Source: Dehalococcoidia bacterium
Lineage (GTDB): Bacteria > Chloroflexota > Dehalococcoidia > Tepidiformales > Tepidiformaceae
DNA length: 34,039 nt
Direction of reading: 5' to 3'
NCBI GenBank assembly: GCA_020847985.1
Contig: JADLBC010000043.1
Coordinates: 1-34,039, forward strand
A program made the translations under genes and the position numbers. Under the pieces are notes generated by a model, which was given only the letters and a program-made list of their open reading frames with translations, made no database searches and was not told the DNA's origin. Position 1 is the stretch's first letter. Every line of letters starts with the position of its first letter. Below, one piece after another: positions 1-7,017 of the stretch.

Positions 1-125
<125 letters not shown>

Positions 126-204
126 AAAAGGTTCCTAAACCAGCTTTCGCTGGGTAAGTTCCCCTAAACGGGTTCCCAGACGTTCTCTTTCGTCCGCTAT
201 CCAG

Positions 205-218
205 TTGTTAAAGTGCGC
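205..218 (-). promoter_or_regulatory. boxA-like antitermination site in rrn leader
   Basis: The minus strand reads GCGCACTTTAACAA, close to the E. coli rrn boxA (TGCTCTTTAACAA). It lies between the rrn promoter and the 16S gene, where the NusB-S10 antitermination complex is expected to load. Two hairpins flank it in the leader. One is a GC-rich stem at about 220-236 (CGGGCCTT paired with AAGGCCCG). The other is CCAGC/GCTGG closed by a GAAA tetraloop at 140-153. Function is inferred from position and similarity. Confidence 0.7.
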
Positions 219-242
219 CGGGCCTTCAAGGCCCGAACGAGA

Positions 243-271
243 AGACTAGCTGGTTCTCACAACCGTGTCAA
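243..271 (-). promoter_or_regulatory. rrn promoter (-35 TTGACA, -10 TAGTCT, 17-nt spacer)
   Basis: On the minus strand a perfect -35 hexamer TTGACA (271-266) is followed by a 17-nt spacer and the -10 hexamer TAGTCT (248-243). Transcription would start near 236 and give a leader of about 110 nt before the 16S gene. Position, consensus match and the boxA-like element downstream support the primary sigma-dependent rRNA promoter. Confidence 0.88.
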
Positions 272-503
272 CTCGTGCCCGGGGACGCTTTTCGCTGTCC
301 CCGCTCCCCCTCCGCGTCCGCTCGCTTCCAGGGGGCCTCCGGAGGCTAGCAGGCTCTCGCCTGTTTCGTCCAGCGATTCCGTGGCTGGCGCCATTTCCTT
401 CACAGTCCCGGCGCCGAAATGGCCGCTTCCGTCGCGACCTCAGTTACCGTAGCACGGCTTCCGCTTGGCGCAACACGCCCCGAAAACTGCTCCTTCCGCC
501 CAC
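272..503. other. Gene-free spacer between rrn promoter and MFS gene
   Basis: This 232-bp stretch lies upstream of the rrn promoter and downstream of the MFS stop codon, both on the minus strand. It is GC-rich with no convincing coding frame, tRNA or strong U-tailed terminator. It could hold upstream activator sites for the rrn promoter, but no clear palindrome stands out. Confidence 0.5.
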
Positions 504-1700
504 TCAGAGGCGCGTCCGCCGGTTGTTCACCGCATCCACGAGGGCCCCCGCGAGATACGCCCCGCCAATCGCCACGAGCGCCTCCCGCGTGCCGTACGCG
601 GCCAGCACGACGCCCGCCAGCAGCGGCCCGCCGACCGTGCCAACCCCCTGCGCGAGAAACAACCACCCCAGCGCCCGGCCCGTGCGCGAGCTCGCCGTCG
701 CGACATCGAGCACGGCGGCGTTCACGAGCGGCACGGCGCCGCCCAGCGCGACTCCGAGCGGCAACGCGGCGATGGCGAATGCCACGGGCCCCTCCGCGGC
801 GGCAAGGGCGAACGCGCCAATCGCCCCCACGACGTACACGGCGCCCGTTTCGAGGAGCCGCCTCCCGGGGCGCGACCAGCGCCCGCCGAGGAGCATCGCG
901 ATCCCGCCCGAACCCACCGCGGGCACGAGCAGCAGCCCCGCCGCGACCAGCGAAAGGTCCAGCGTGCGCAGGACGTAGGCGCCGAACACGCCGGCGACGG
1001 CGGTCGCGACGGCGAAGTGGAGCAGGACGGCGGCGGCCGCGGCGCGTGGTGCACCGGCGGTGTGGGTAACCGGTGGCGCGGCCGGCGCATCGCCCTCCGT
1101 CATCGCCGGGCGGAACGCGCGGCCGGAGGGGGCGAGCGGTGCGCACGCGGCGGTGGCGGCCGCGCCGAGTCCGATGGCGATGGTGAACGGGAGCCACCAG
1201 AACCCCGTCTCGGCGACCAGGCCGGCGCCCCCGAACCCGGAAGCGACCGCGAGGATGGACGCGACGGCGATGAAGCCGGTTTCGCTCGCCCTGCCTTCGG
1301 CCGTGGTGAGGCGGCCCATGGCCGCGAAGACGACCAGCCAGGCGAACCCGAGACCCGCCGATATGGGTGCGAGCGCCACGAGGTACCCGGCGGTGCTATG
1401 CGTCAGGAGGATGATGGCGAGCCCCGTCGCGAGCATCCCGGTGCCGGCGCCGAGCGTGGCACGTGGGCCCGCGCGGTCGAATACGCGCCCGGCGATGGGG
1501 GCGGACGCGATTTTGCAGAGCCCGTAGAGCGCGAGCGCGAAGGCGGGCACCGCATCGGCGGCGTTGAGTTCGTCGATGAGGTAGGCGGCGTTGCCGTAGG
1601 CCAGGACGGCGAGCGCGGTCAGGGTATCGAGGGCGTAGACGGTGACGAGCAGCCGCGTCCGGGTGGCGGCCTCGCCGATGGACGCGGGCGGCGCGGTCAC
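504..1700 (-). CDS. MFS transporter
   Basis: A 398-aa integral membrane protein with about 12 hydrophobic segments and a Major Facilitator Superfamily pattern. The loop after TM2 has the motif-A-like GRVFDRAGPR at about residues 59-68, and a polar central loop at about 195-220 separates two six-helix halves. The second half is rich in Gly/Ala helices. The start is taken as GTG at 1700, because its GTGA overlaps the tgt stop and a longer upstream frame would lie inside tgt and encode an Arg-rich, non-membrane sequence. It is the last gene of the minus-strand run, translationally coupled to tgt. Substrate is unknown; drug or metabolite efflux is the usual guess for this subfamily and nothing here narrows it. 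Confidence 0.85.
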   Translation of the reverse strand: MTAPPASIGEAATRTRLLVTVYALDTLTALAVLAYGNAAYLIDELNAADAVPAFALALYGLCKIASAPIAGRVFDRAGPRATLGAGTGMLATGLAIILLTHSTAGYLVALAPISAGLGFAWLVVFAAMGRLTTAEGRASETGFIAVASILAVASGFGGAGLVAETGFWWLPFTIAIGLGAAATAACAPLAPSGRAFRPAMTEGDAPAAPPVTHTAGAPRAAAAAVLLHFAVATAVAGVFGAYVLRTLDLSLVAAGLLLVPAVGSGGIAMLLGGRWSRPGRRLLETGAVYVVGAIGAFALAAAEGPVAFAIAALPLGVALGGAVPLVNAAVLDVATASSRTGRALGWLFLAQGVGTVGGPLLAGVVLAAYGTREALVAIGGAYLAGALVDAVNNRRTRL

Positions 1701-2875
1701 TCCGGGGGCGATCCGGCGCGCTGCCGGGCGGTCCACTTCGAACGCTGGTCGGCACGGACGGCTTCGTCGGCGGTGCGATAGCGGCCCAGGAAATCCGCCG
1801 CGAAGGCATCGAAGTCGCCGGCACGGATCGCGGCGCGCATCCGTTCGCACAGCCGGACGAGGAAGCGAATGTTATGGATCGTCGCGAGGCGGTAGCCGAG
1901 CAGTTCGTCGTTGCGAAAAAGGTGGTGCAGGTACGCCGCCGGGAATCGCGTGCAGGCGAGGCAGTCGCAATCTGCATCCACGGGCGCGGGTTGTTCGCGG
2001 AAGCGGGCGTTGCCGATGGAGATGCGGCCATCGGGCGTGAAGAGCGCGCCGTTGCGGCCGAGGCGGGTCGGGAGCACGCAATCGAACATGTCGACGCCGC
2101 GGGCGACGGCGTGCACGAGGTCCTCGGGGCTGCCCACGCCCATGAGGTAGCGGGGCTTCGCGACCGGGAGCTCGGCGGTGACGGCTTCGGTCATCGCCCA
2201 CATTTCGCCCTTGGTTTCGCCGACGGAGAGGCCGCCGATGCTGTAGCCGGGGGCGTCCATGGCCGCGAGTTCACGGGCGTGCCAGCGTCGCAGTTCGTGA
2301 TGGACGCCGCCCTGGACGATGCCGAACGTCGCGAGTGGGCCGGCGGCGGCGCGGCTGCGTTCGTACCAGCGGAGGGTGCGCTCGGCGGCTTCGCGGGCGG
2401 CCGGCTCGGGGGCGGCCCCTTCGAGCACGTGGTCCAGGGGCATGGCAATATCGACGCCCAGCGCGCGCTGCACGGCCATCGCCACTTCGGGGCTGTAGAA
2501 GTGCTCGGAGCCATCGATGTGCGAACGAAAGGTGAGCCCGCGCTCATCGACGCGGCCGAGTTTCGCGAGGCTGAAGACCTGGAAGCCGCCGCTATCGGAG
2601 AGGATGGGGCCGTGCCAGTCCATGAACTGGTGGACGCCGCCAAGCCGTTCGATGAGGTCGTGGCCGGGGCGAAGGTAGAGGTGGTAGGCGTTCACGAGGA
2701 GGATGCCGGCGCCGGTCGCGGCGACATCCTCGGGGAGCAGCGACTTCACCGTCGCGAGCGTGCCGACGGGCATGAACGCGGGGGTTTCGAAGCTGCCGTG
2801 GGCGGTGTGCACCCGGCCCGTCCGGGGCGCGACGGGCGACACGGGGCGGGAGGTGAGCGTGAAGCCGAACGCCAT
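1697..2875 (-). CDS. tgt: Queuine/preQ1 tRNA-guanine transglycosylase
   Basis: A 392-aa TIM-barrel enzyme that exchanges G34 of GUN-anticodon tRNAs for the queuosine precursor preQ1. Family signatures are the base-binding and acid/base motif DSGGFQVFSL (about residues 92-101), GIVQGG, GGLSVGE, the nucleophile motif FDCVLPTR, and a zinc site CDCLAC followed by YLHHLF and a distal HN. The start ATG at 2875 begins MAFGFTLTSR. A frame-open extension upstream is Pro-rich and unlike the family. A TACCGT hexamer sits exactly 6 nt before this ATG, which suggests a leaderless transcript. The motif usually written (F)DEC in bacterial Tgt here reads LDHV: the Asp is kept but the next two residues differ. 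The MFS gene overlaps the stop codon by 4 nt. Confidence 0.95.
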   Translation of the reverse strand: MAFGFTLTSRPVSPVAPRTGRVHTAHGSFETPAFMPVGTLATVKSLLPEDVAATGAGILLVNAYHLYLRPGHDLIERLGGVHQFMDWHGPILSDSGGFQVFSLAKLGRVDERGLTFRSHIDGSEHFYSPEVAMAVQRALGVDIAMPLDHVLEGAAPEPAAREAAERTLRWYERSRAAAGPLATFGIVQGGVHHELRRWHARELAAMDAPGYSIGGLSVGETKGEMWAMTEAVTAELPVAKPRYLMGVGSPEDLVHAVARGVDMFDCVLPTRLGRNGALFTPDGRISIGNARFREQPAPVDADCDCLACTRFPAAYLHHLFRNDELLGYRLATIHNIRFLVRLCERMRAAIRAGDFDAFAADFLGRYRTADEAVRADQRSKWTARQRAGSPPE

Positions 2876-2881
2876 GGGCCC

Positions 2882-2910
2882 ACGGTATCCCCGCGCGGGC
2901 GGTGGGTCGA
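2882..2910 (-). promoter_or_regulatory. Leaderless-type promoter for tgt
   Basis: On the minus strand TACCGT (2887-2882) lies 6 nt before the tgt ATG. A 4/6 -35 match, TCGACC (2910-2905), sits 17 nt further upstream. The expected start of transcription is at or next to the A of the ATG. No Shine-Dalgarno sequence is present. The promoter lies inside the end of the upstream moaD-like gene and the 40-nt gap. Confidence 0.6.
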
Positions 2911-2915
2911 TCGGT

Positions 2916-3179
2916 TCAGCCGCCGCTGATGGCGGCGAGGAATTCGACCCTCGAACGGGGGCCGACTTCGGTTTCGAGGCCGGCGCGTTCGCCATCGACG
3001 AAGACGGCGATGTGGCGGCGGATGGCGGGCGAGCTATCGGCGATGCGGTCGCGCAGGCCGGGGAAGCGGGCGTCGAGGTCGGCGAGGAGGGCGGCGACGT
3101 CGCCCCCCTCGGCGGGCTCGCGGCGGGTGAGGCCGGGGAAGAGCCGCCCGAGCGCGGCCGGGAGGATGACCTCGGCCAC
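2916..3179 (-). CDS. MoaD/ThiS-family ubiquitin-like protein
   Basis: An 87-aa protein with the beta-grasp pattern of small sulfur carriers: an N-terminal MAEVILPAALGRLF strand/helix segment, a GDVAALLADLDARFPGL helix, an HIAVFVDGE strand, and an exposed C-terminal Gly-Gly (AAISGG). In MoaD and ThiS the terminal glycine is adenylated and thiocarboxylated. No MoeB/ThiF, MoaE or ThiG partner lies in this window, so its pathway is open. The GTG start at 3179 is 2 nt from the stop of the upstream Asp-box propeller gene, which indicates a shared transcript. Carriers of this kind often travel with sialidase-like propeller genes in other genomes (recalled, not checked). Confidence 0.85.
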   Translation of the reverse strand: MAEVILPAALGRLFPGLTRREPAEGGDVAALLADLDARFPGLRDRIADSSPAIRRHIAVFVDGERAGLETEVGPRSRVEFLAAISGG

Positions 3180-3181
3180 GG

Positions 3182-4252
3182 CTACTCCTCGAGGACGACG
3201 GCTTCGACGGACGAAATCACGGGCAAAAGGCCGGGGATCTGCCGCCAGCTGTCGCCGTCATCGTCGCTCGCGAAAAGCTGGCCCGTGGCGCTCCCGAAGT
3301 AGATGCCGGCGGGCGTGAGCGTGTCGTTGGTGAGGGCGCCGCGGAGGACGTTGAGGTACATCGGCTCGGCAGGGAAGCCGGCGGTGATTTCCTGCCAGCT
3401 GGCGCCGCCATCCTTCGTCCGCCAGATGGCCGCGCGCGCGCCGGGGACGTAGCGGGCGTTATCGCTCTGGAGCGGAATCGCGAAGACGGTACCGGGATTG
3501 CGCGGGTGCGCCGTCATCGCGAAGCCGAAGTCGGAAGGGAGGCCGGCGGCGATGCTCGTCCAGTGGCGGCCCTCGTCGTCGCTGCGGTAGACGCCGCCGT
3601 GGTGCTGCTGGAAGAGGGTGCCGGCGGCATCGCGCACGATGCGGTGGACGCACTGGCCGACCTCGGCCTCGACGGTCTCCTCGGGGGCGAAGGACATCAG
3701 CACGCCCTTGTTGCGGGGCTCCCAGGTGGCGCCGCCATCCTCGGTGGCATAGGCGCCGGCGGCCGAGATCGTGATCATCATCTTCGCCGGGTCGGCCGGG
3801 TCGGGGATGACGCGATGGAGGATGAGGCCGCCGCCGCCGGGCATCCAATCCGCGCGCGTGGGGTGCGCCCGCAGCCCGGTGACCTCGGACCAGGTCTCGC
3901 CGTCGTCCAGGCTGCGAAAGAGGCCGGCCGGTTCGACGCCGGCGTAGAGGGCATCGGCGCCGCGAGCGAGGCTCCAGACGGCGACCGTGCCCTCGTCGCC
4001 CTCGGGGTAGGCGAGGCCCTGGCTGGAGTGCGTCCACGTTTCGCCGAGGTCGGTGCTCTTCCAGACGGCGGGGCCGAACCAGGCGTTCCCGCCGCCCGCG
4101 ACGATGGCCTTCGCCTCCGGGTCCCAGGCGGCGTGCATGATCGGCCAGTTTTCGCAGAAGGGGCCGCGCTGCGTCCACGATTGGCGGCCATCGGTGGAAT
4201 CGAGGATGAAGAGCCCCTTGCGGGTACCGACCAGGAGCATGACGTGGGACAT
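3182..4252 (-). CDS. Asp-box (BNR) beta-propeller protein, sialidase-like fold
   Basis: A 356-aa protein with no signal peptide, probably cytoplasmic. At least six Asp boxes (S/T-x-D-x-G-x-x-W) are spaced along the chain: KSTDLGETW, RSLDDGETW, ATEDGGATW, RSDDEGRHW, RTKDGGASW and ASDDDGDSW, with a degenerate DSTDGRQSW at the N-terminus. This predicts a six- or seven-bladed propeller. Database names such as exo-alpha-sialidase reflect the fold only; I see no reason to assign glycosidase activity. The ATG at 4252 has a GGAGGG Shine-Dalgarno at 4266-4261, 8 nt upstream. The stop is 2 nt from the MoaD-like start, so the two are likely co-expressed and perhaps functionally linked. Confidence 0.85.
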   Translation of the reverse strand: MSHVMLLVGTRKGLFILDSTDGRQSWTQRGPFCENWPIMHAAWDPEAKAIVAGGGNAWFGPAVWKSTDLGETWTHSSQGLAYPEGDEGTVAVWSLARGADALYAGVEPAGLFRSLDDGETWSEVTGLRAHPTRADWMPGGGGLILHRVIPDPADPAKMMITISAAGAYATEDGGATWEPRNKGVLMSFAPEETVEAEVGQCVHRIVRDAAGTLFQQHHGGVYRSDDEGRHWTSIAAGLPSDFGFAMTAHPRNPGTVFAIPLQSDNARYVPGARAAIWRTKDGGASWQEITAGFPAEPMYLNVLRGALTNDTLTPAGIYFGSATGQLFASDDDGDSWRQIPGLLPVISSVEAVVLEE

Positions 4253-4287
4253 GGGGACGGCCCTCCGGCATGGAGAAGTGGAGGGGA

Positions 4288-4293
4288 AGTATA
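4288..4293 (-). promoter_or_regulatory. -10 element (TATACT) for the propeller-moaD transcript
   Basis: TATACT on the minus strand lies 35 nt upstream of the ATG at 4252, giving a predicted leader of about 28 nt that contains the GGAGGG ribosome-binding site. It is only 3 nt from the right-hand polypurine repeat arm (4297-4328), so any -35 would lie inside the repeat. No good -35 match was seen there. Confidence 0.5.
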
Positions 4294-4296
4294 GCA

Positions 4297-4455
4297 GAGA
4301 GAAAAGAGGAAAGAGGAAGGAGAAAAGGAAGCGAAAGCCAACCTTCGCCCCTTTTCTCTTTTCGCCTTTCTCTTTCTCTCTACGACGCTTTGCGGGCGCG
4401 CGAACCGGAGCGCGGGCGAGCCACCTTTTCTCCTTCCTCTTTTCTCTTTTCTCTC
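4297..4455. repeat. Polypurine/polypyrimidine inverted repeat element, copy 1
   Basis: A purine arm at 4297-4328 and a pyrimidine arm at 4424-4455 are inverted copies of each other, matching at 31 of 32 positions by eye. A third, diverged pyrimidine arm lies between them at 4350-4381. The 95-bp interior holds the topA stop codon at 4380. The arms are built from GAGAAAAGAG/AAGGAGAAAAGG units. The same pyrimidine arm recurs with a 26-nt exact match at 31010-31035, and both copies share an AACCTTCGCCC word (4340-4350; 31036-31046). The recurrence argues for a dispersed element rather than chance low complexity. Transcribed, it could fold into a long hairpin. Confidence 0.8.
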
Positions 4456-6905
4456 GCCCCGGCTTTGCGGGCGGCGAAGGCGGCCTTGCCGCGGGCGCTG
4501 CGTTCGAGCAGCTTCCGGTTCGCTTCGAGCATCGCTTCAGGGGCGCGCGGCTCGGGCTTCATGCCCGGGGTGATGGCGTTCAGCGTGAAGCTGCAGTTGG
4601 GGTAGTTCCAGCAGGCGTAGAAGGTGCCGCGTTTGCCGCTCCGGGCCTGCTTTTCGACCATCTGCCCGGGCGGGTCGATGCACTCCGGGCAGGCGACGCC
4701 GACGGGCACCCCGGCGCGGAAATCGCAGGCGTTCTCCTCGCGGCGGACGCAATCGATATAGGGGCCGTACGGTCCGCTCTTCTGGATGGTGGCGGCGCCG
4801 CACTTCGGGCAGTCGTAGGCGGTAACGGTGGGCTGCGCGACGGGCACGGGCTCGCCCGCTTCGTTCACCGGCATCGCGTTCTTGCACTCGGGGTAGCGGG
4901 GGCAGGCGAGGAACTTCCCGTTGCGGCCCCATTTGATGACCATGTTGGCCTCGCCGCAGAGGGTGCAGCGGATGTCCGTCTCTTCCTGCTGCTTTTCGGC
5001 GGCGCCCTTCGCCTTCTCGATGTCCTTTTCGAAGGCACTCCAGAACTCGCGGACAACATCGACGTACTCGCGCTTGCCTTCGGCGATCTCGTCGAGGTCC
5101 TCTTCCATGGCGCTGGTGAAGCCGGTATCGACGTAGCGCCCAAGGTGCTCGACGAGCATCTCGTTCACCAGGAAGCCGAGTTCGAGGGGCACGAGGGCGC
5201 GCCCTTCCTTCTTCACGTATTCGCGCTTCTGCACGGTCTGGACGATGGTCGCGTAGGTGCTCGGGCGGCCGATGCCGAGCTCTTCGAGCGCCTTCACCAG
5301 GCTCGCCTCGGTGTAGCGCGGCGGGGGTTCGGTGAAGTGCTGGCGGCCATCGACCGAACGGCGCGCGAGCGTTTCGCCCTCGCTGAGCTCGGGGAGCGAT
5401 GCCTCGGCGTCCTCGTCTTCCTGCCCCGCTTCGCGTTCGTTGGCATCGACCCCGTAGACGGCGAGGTGGCCCGCGAAGATGAGCTGCTGGGCGCTCGAGC
5501 GGAAGGTGCCGCGAAGCGTGGCCCCCTCCTTCGCTTCGATTTCCACGGCGACGGTGCTGAAGCGGGCATCGGCCATCTGGCTGGCCATGAAGCGCTGCCA
5601 GATGAGCTGATAGACGCGGTGCTGTTCGGCGCTGAGGTGGCGGCGGAGATCGTCCGGGGTGCGCGCCGGGTCGGTCGGGCGGATGGCTTCGTGGGCCTCC
5701 TGCGCGCCTTTCGAACGGGTGCTGTAGACGCGCTCTTTCTGGGGCACGAAGTCCGCGCCCCAGCGCCGGCCGATGTATCCCCGGGCTTCGCCGCGGGCAA
5801 CGGGCGAGATGTTGACCGAGTCCGTGCGCATGTAGGTGATGAGCCCGACCGGCCCGGACCCGACATCGACGCCTTCGTACAGCTGCTGGGCGATGGACAT
5901 CGCGCGTGAGGCGCCCATGCCGAGGCGGTTGTTCGCCGCCTGCTGGAAGGTGCTCGTGGTGAACGGCGGCGCCGGCGACTTCGAACGCTGGCCCTTCTTC
6001 ACGCTCGAAACGGTGAACGCGGAGCGGTTGAAGGTCTCGATGAGGCGGTCGGCGGCGGCCTGGTCCGGGATCGCGGGCGTGAATTCGCCGGTGCCGGGGC
6101 GGATGGTCGTGCCGCGGGGCATGCCGGGAAGGCGCGCAAGCTCGGCGCTGAACACGGGCGCGGGCGCCGCGGCCCCTGCCTGCTGCGAAAGCCCGGCCGA
6201 GATCGTCCAGTACTGCGTCGCGCGGAAATCGCGGATGAGCAGCTCGCGGTCGACGATGAGGCGAAGGGCGACGCTCTGCACGCGGCCGGCGCTCGCGGCC
6301 TTGCTCACCTTGCCCTGCACGAACCATGTCAGCGGGAAGCCGATCAGGCGGTCGAGCACGCGGCGGGTCTGCTGGGCATCGACGAGGTCCATATTGAGGG
6401 TGCCGGGATGGCGGAAGGCGTCCTCGATCGCGGGCTTCGTGATTTCGTGGAAGACGACGCGGGATGTCTTCTCCGCGGGGATGCCGGCGGCTTCGCGGAT
6501 GTGCCAGGAGATGGCCTCGCCCTCGCGGTCCGGGTCCGTCGAGAGGTAGACGCGGTCGGCCGATCTGGCGGCGCTGGCGATCTGGTCGATGACGTCGGTC
6601 TTATCGACGCCGCGCTTCTTGTCCTTCACGACGACGTACTTGGGCCGGAAGGTTTCGAAGTCTTCGACGCCATAGCCGTAGTTGGGGAGGTCGCGAACGT
6701 GGCCGACGGAGGCGATGACGCGGTAATCGCTGCCGAGGATGTTTTCGACGGTGCGGGCCTTGGCGGGCGATTCGACGATGACGAGGTTGCGGGCGCGGCC
6801 ACGGCGGGCGGGCGCATCGGACACGGGGGCGGCGTTGCGCGCGGACACACGCCGGGCGATCGGCCCGGATGCCCTGGTATCCCGTGATTCTGGAGCAGTG
6901 GTCAC
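4380..6905 (-). CDS. topA: DNA topoisomerase I (type IA)
   Basis: An 841-aa enzyme that relaxes negative supercoils. The TOPRIM domain starts at about residue 41 (LVIVESPAKA) and holds STDPDREGEA. The catalytic tyrosine is in GLITYMRTDS at about residue 360. The C-terminal part has three Cys4 zinc ribbons: CTLCGEAN with CPRYPEC; CPKCGAAT with CVRREENAC; and CPECIDP with CWNYPNC. The GTG start at 6905 is supported by an AAGGA Shine-Dalgarno at 6918-6914. The first 40 residues form an Arg/Ala-rich extension. The last 30 or so residues are a basic tail (AREKRKEEGEKVARPRS) whose coding sequence is the pyrimidine arm of the dispersed repeat, so the repeat appears to have extended or replaced the C-terminus. 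It sits downstream of dprA, a common neighbour. Confidence 0.97.
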   Translation of the reverse strand: MTTAPESRDTRASGPIARRVSARNAAPVSDAPARRGRARNLVIVESPAKARTVENILGSDYRVIASVGHVRDLPNYGYGVEDFETFRPKYVVVKDKKRGVDKTDVIDQIASAARSADRVYLSTDPDREGEAISWHIREAAGIPAEKTSRVVFHEITKPAIEDAFRHPGTLNMDLVDAQQTRRVLDRLIGFPLTWFVQGKVSKAASAGRVQSVALRLIVDRELLIRDFRATQYWTISAGLSQQAGAAAPAPVFSAELARLPGMPRGTTIRPGTGEFTPAIPDQAAADRLIETFNRSAFTVSSVKKGQRSKSPAPPFTTSTFQQAANNRLGMGASRAMSIAQQLYEGVDVGSGPVGLITYMRTDSVNISPVARGEARGYIGRRWGADFVPQKERVYSTRSKGAQEAHEAIRPTDPARTPDDLRRHLSAEQHRVYQLIWQRFMASQMADARFSTVAVEIEAKEGATLRGTFRSSAQQLIFAGHLAVYGVDANEREAGQEDEDAEASLPELSEGETLARRSVDGRQHFTEPPPRYTEASLVKALEELGIGRPSTYATIVQTVQKREYVKKEGRALVPLELGFLVNEMLVEHLGRYVDTGFTSAMEEDLDEIAEGKREYVDVVREFWSAFEKDIEKAKGAAEKQQEETDIRCTLCGEANMVIKWGRNGKFLACPRYPECKNAMPVNEAGEPVPVAQPTVTAYDCPKCGAATIQKSGPYGPYIDCVRREENACDFRAGVPVGVACPECIDPPGQMVEKQARSGKRGTFYACWNYPNCSFTLNAITPGMKPEPRAPEAMLEANRKLLERSARGKAAFAARKAGAREKRKEEGEKVARPRSGSRARKAS

Positions 6906-6913
6906 AATTCGTA

Positions 6914-6936
6914 TCCTTGCCGCGACCGGTTCGCGG
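6914..6936 (-). promoter_or_regulatory. topA 5' leader hairpin next to its ribosome-binding site
   Basis: On the minus strand CCGCGA and TCGCGG (6936-6931 and 6925-6920) form a perfect 6-bp stem with a 5-nt loop, ending just before the AAGGA site of topA. It could modulate initiation or act as the terminator stem of dprA, although no U-run follows. A TAGGCT hexamer near 6950 is a possible -10. Confidence 0.35.
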
Positions 6937-7017
6937 CGGGCTGAGTTTCGAGCCTATCCATAATTCTGTGCCAGTGTCGAGAGGGAGGTTCCCCCGGGGT
7001 GAACCGGGTGCCGCCCG

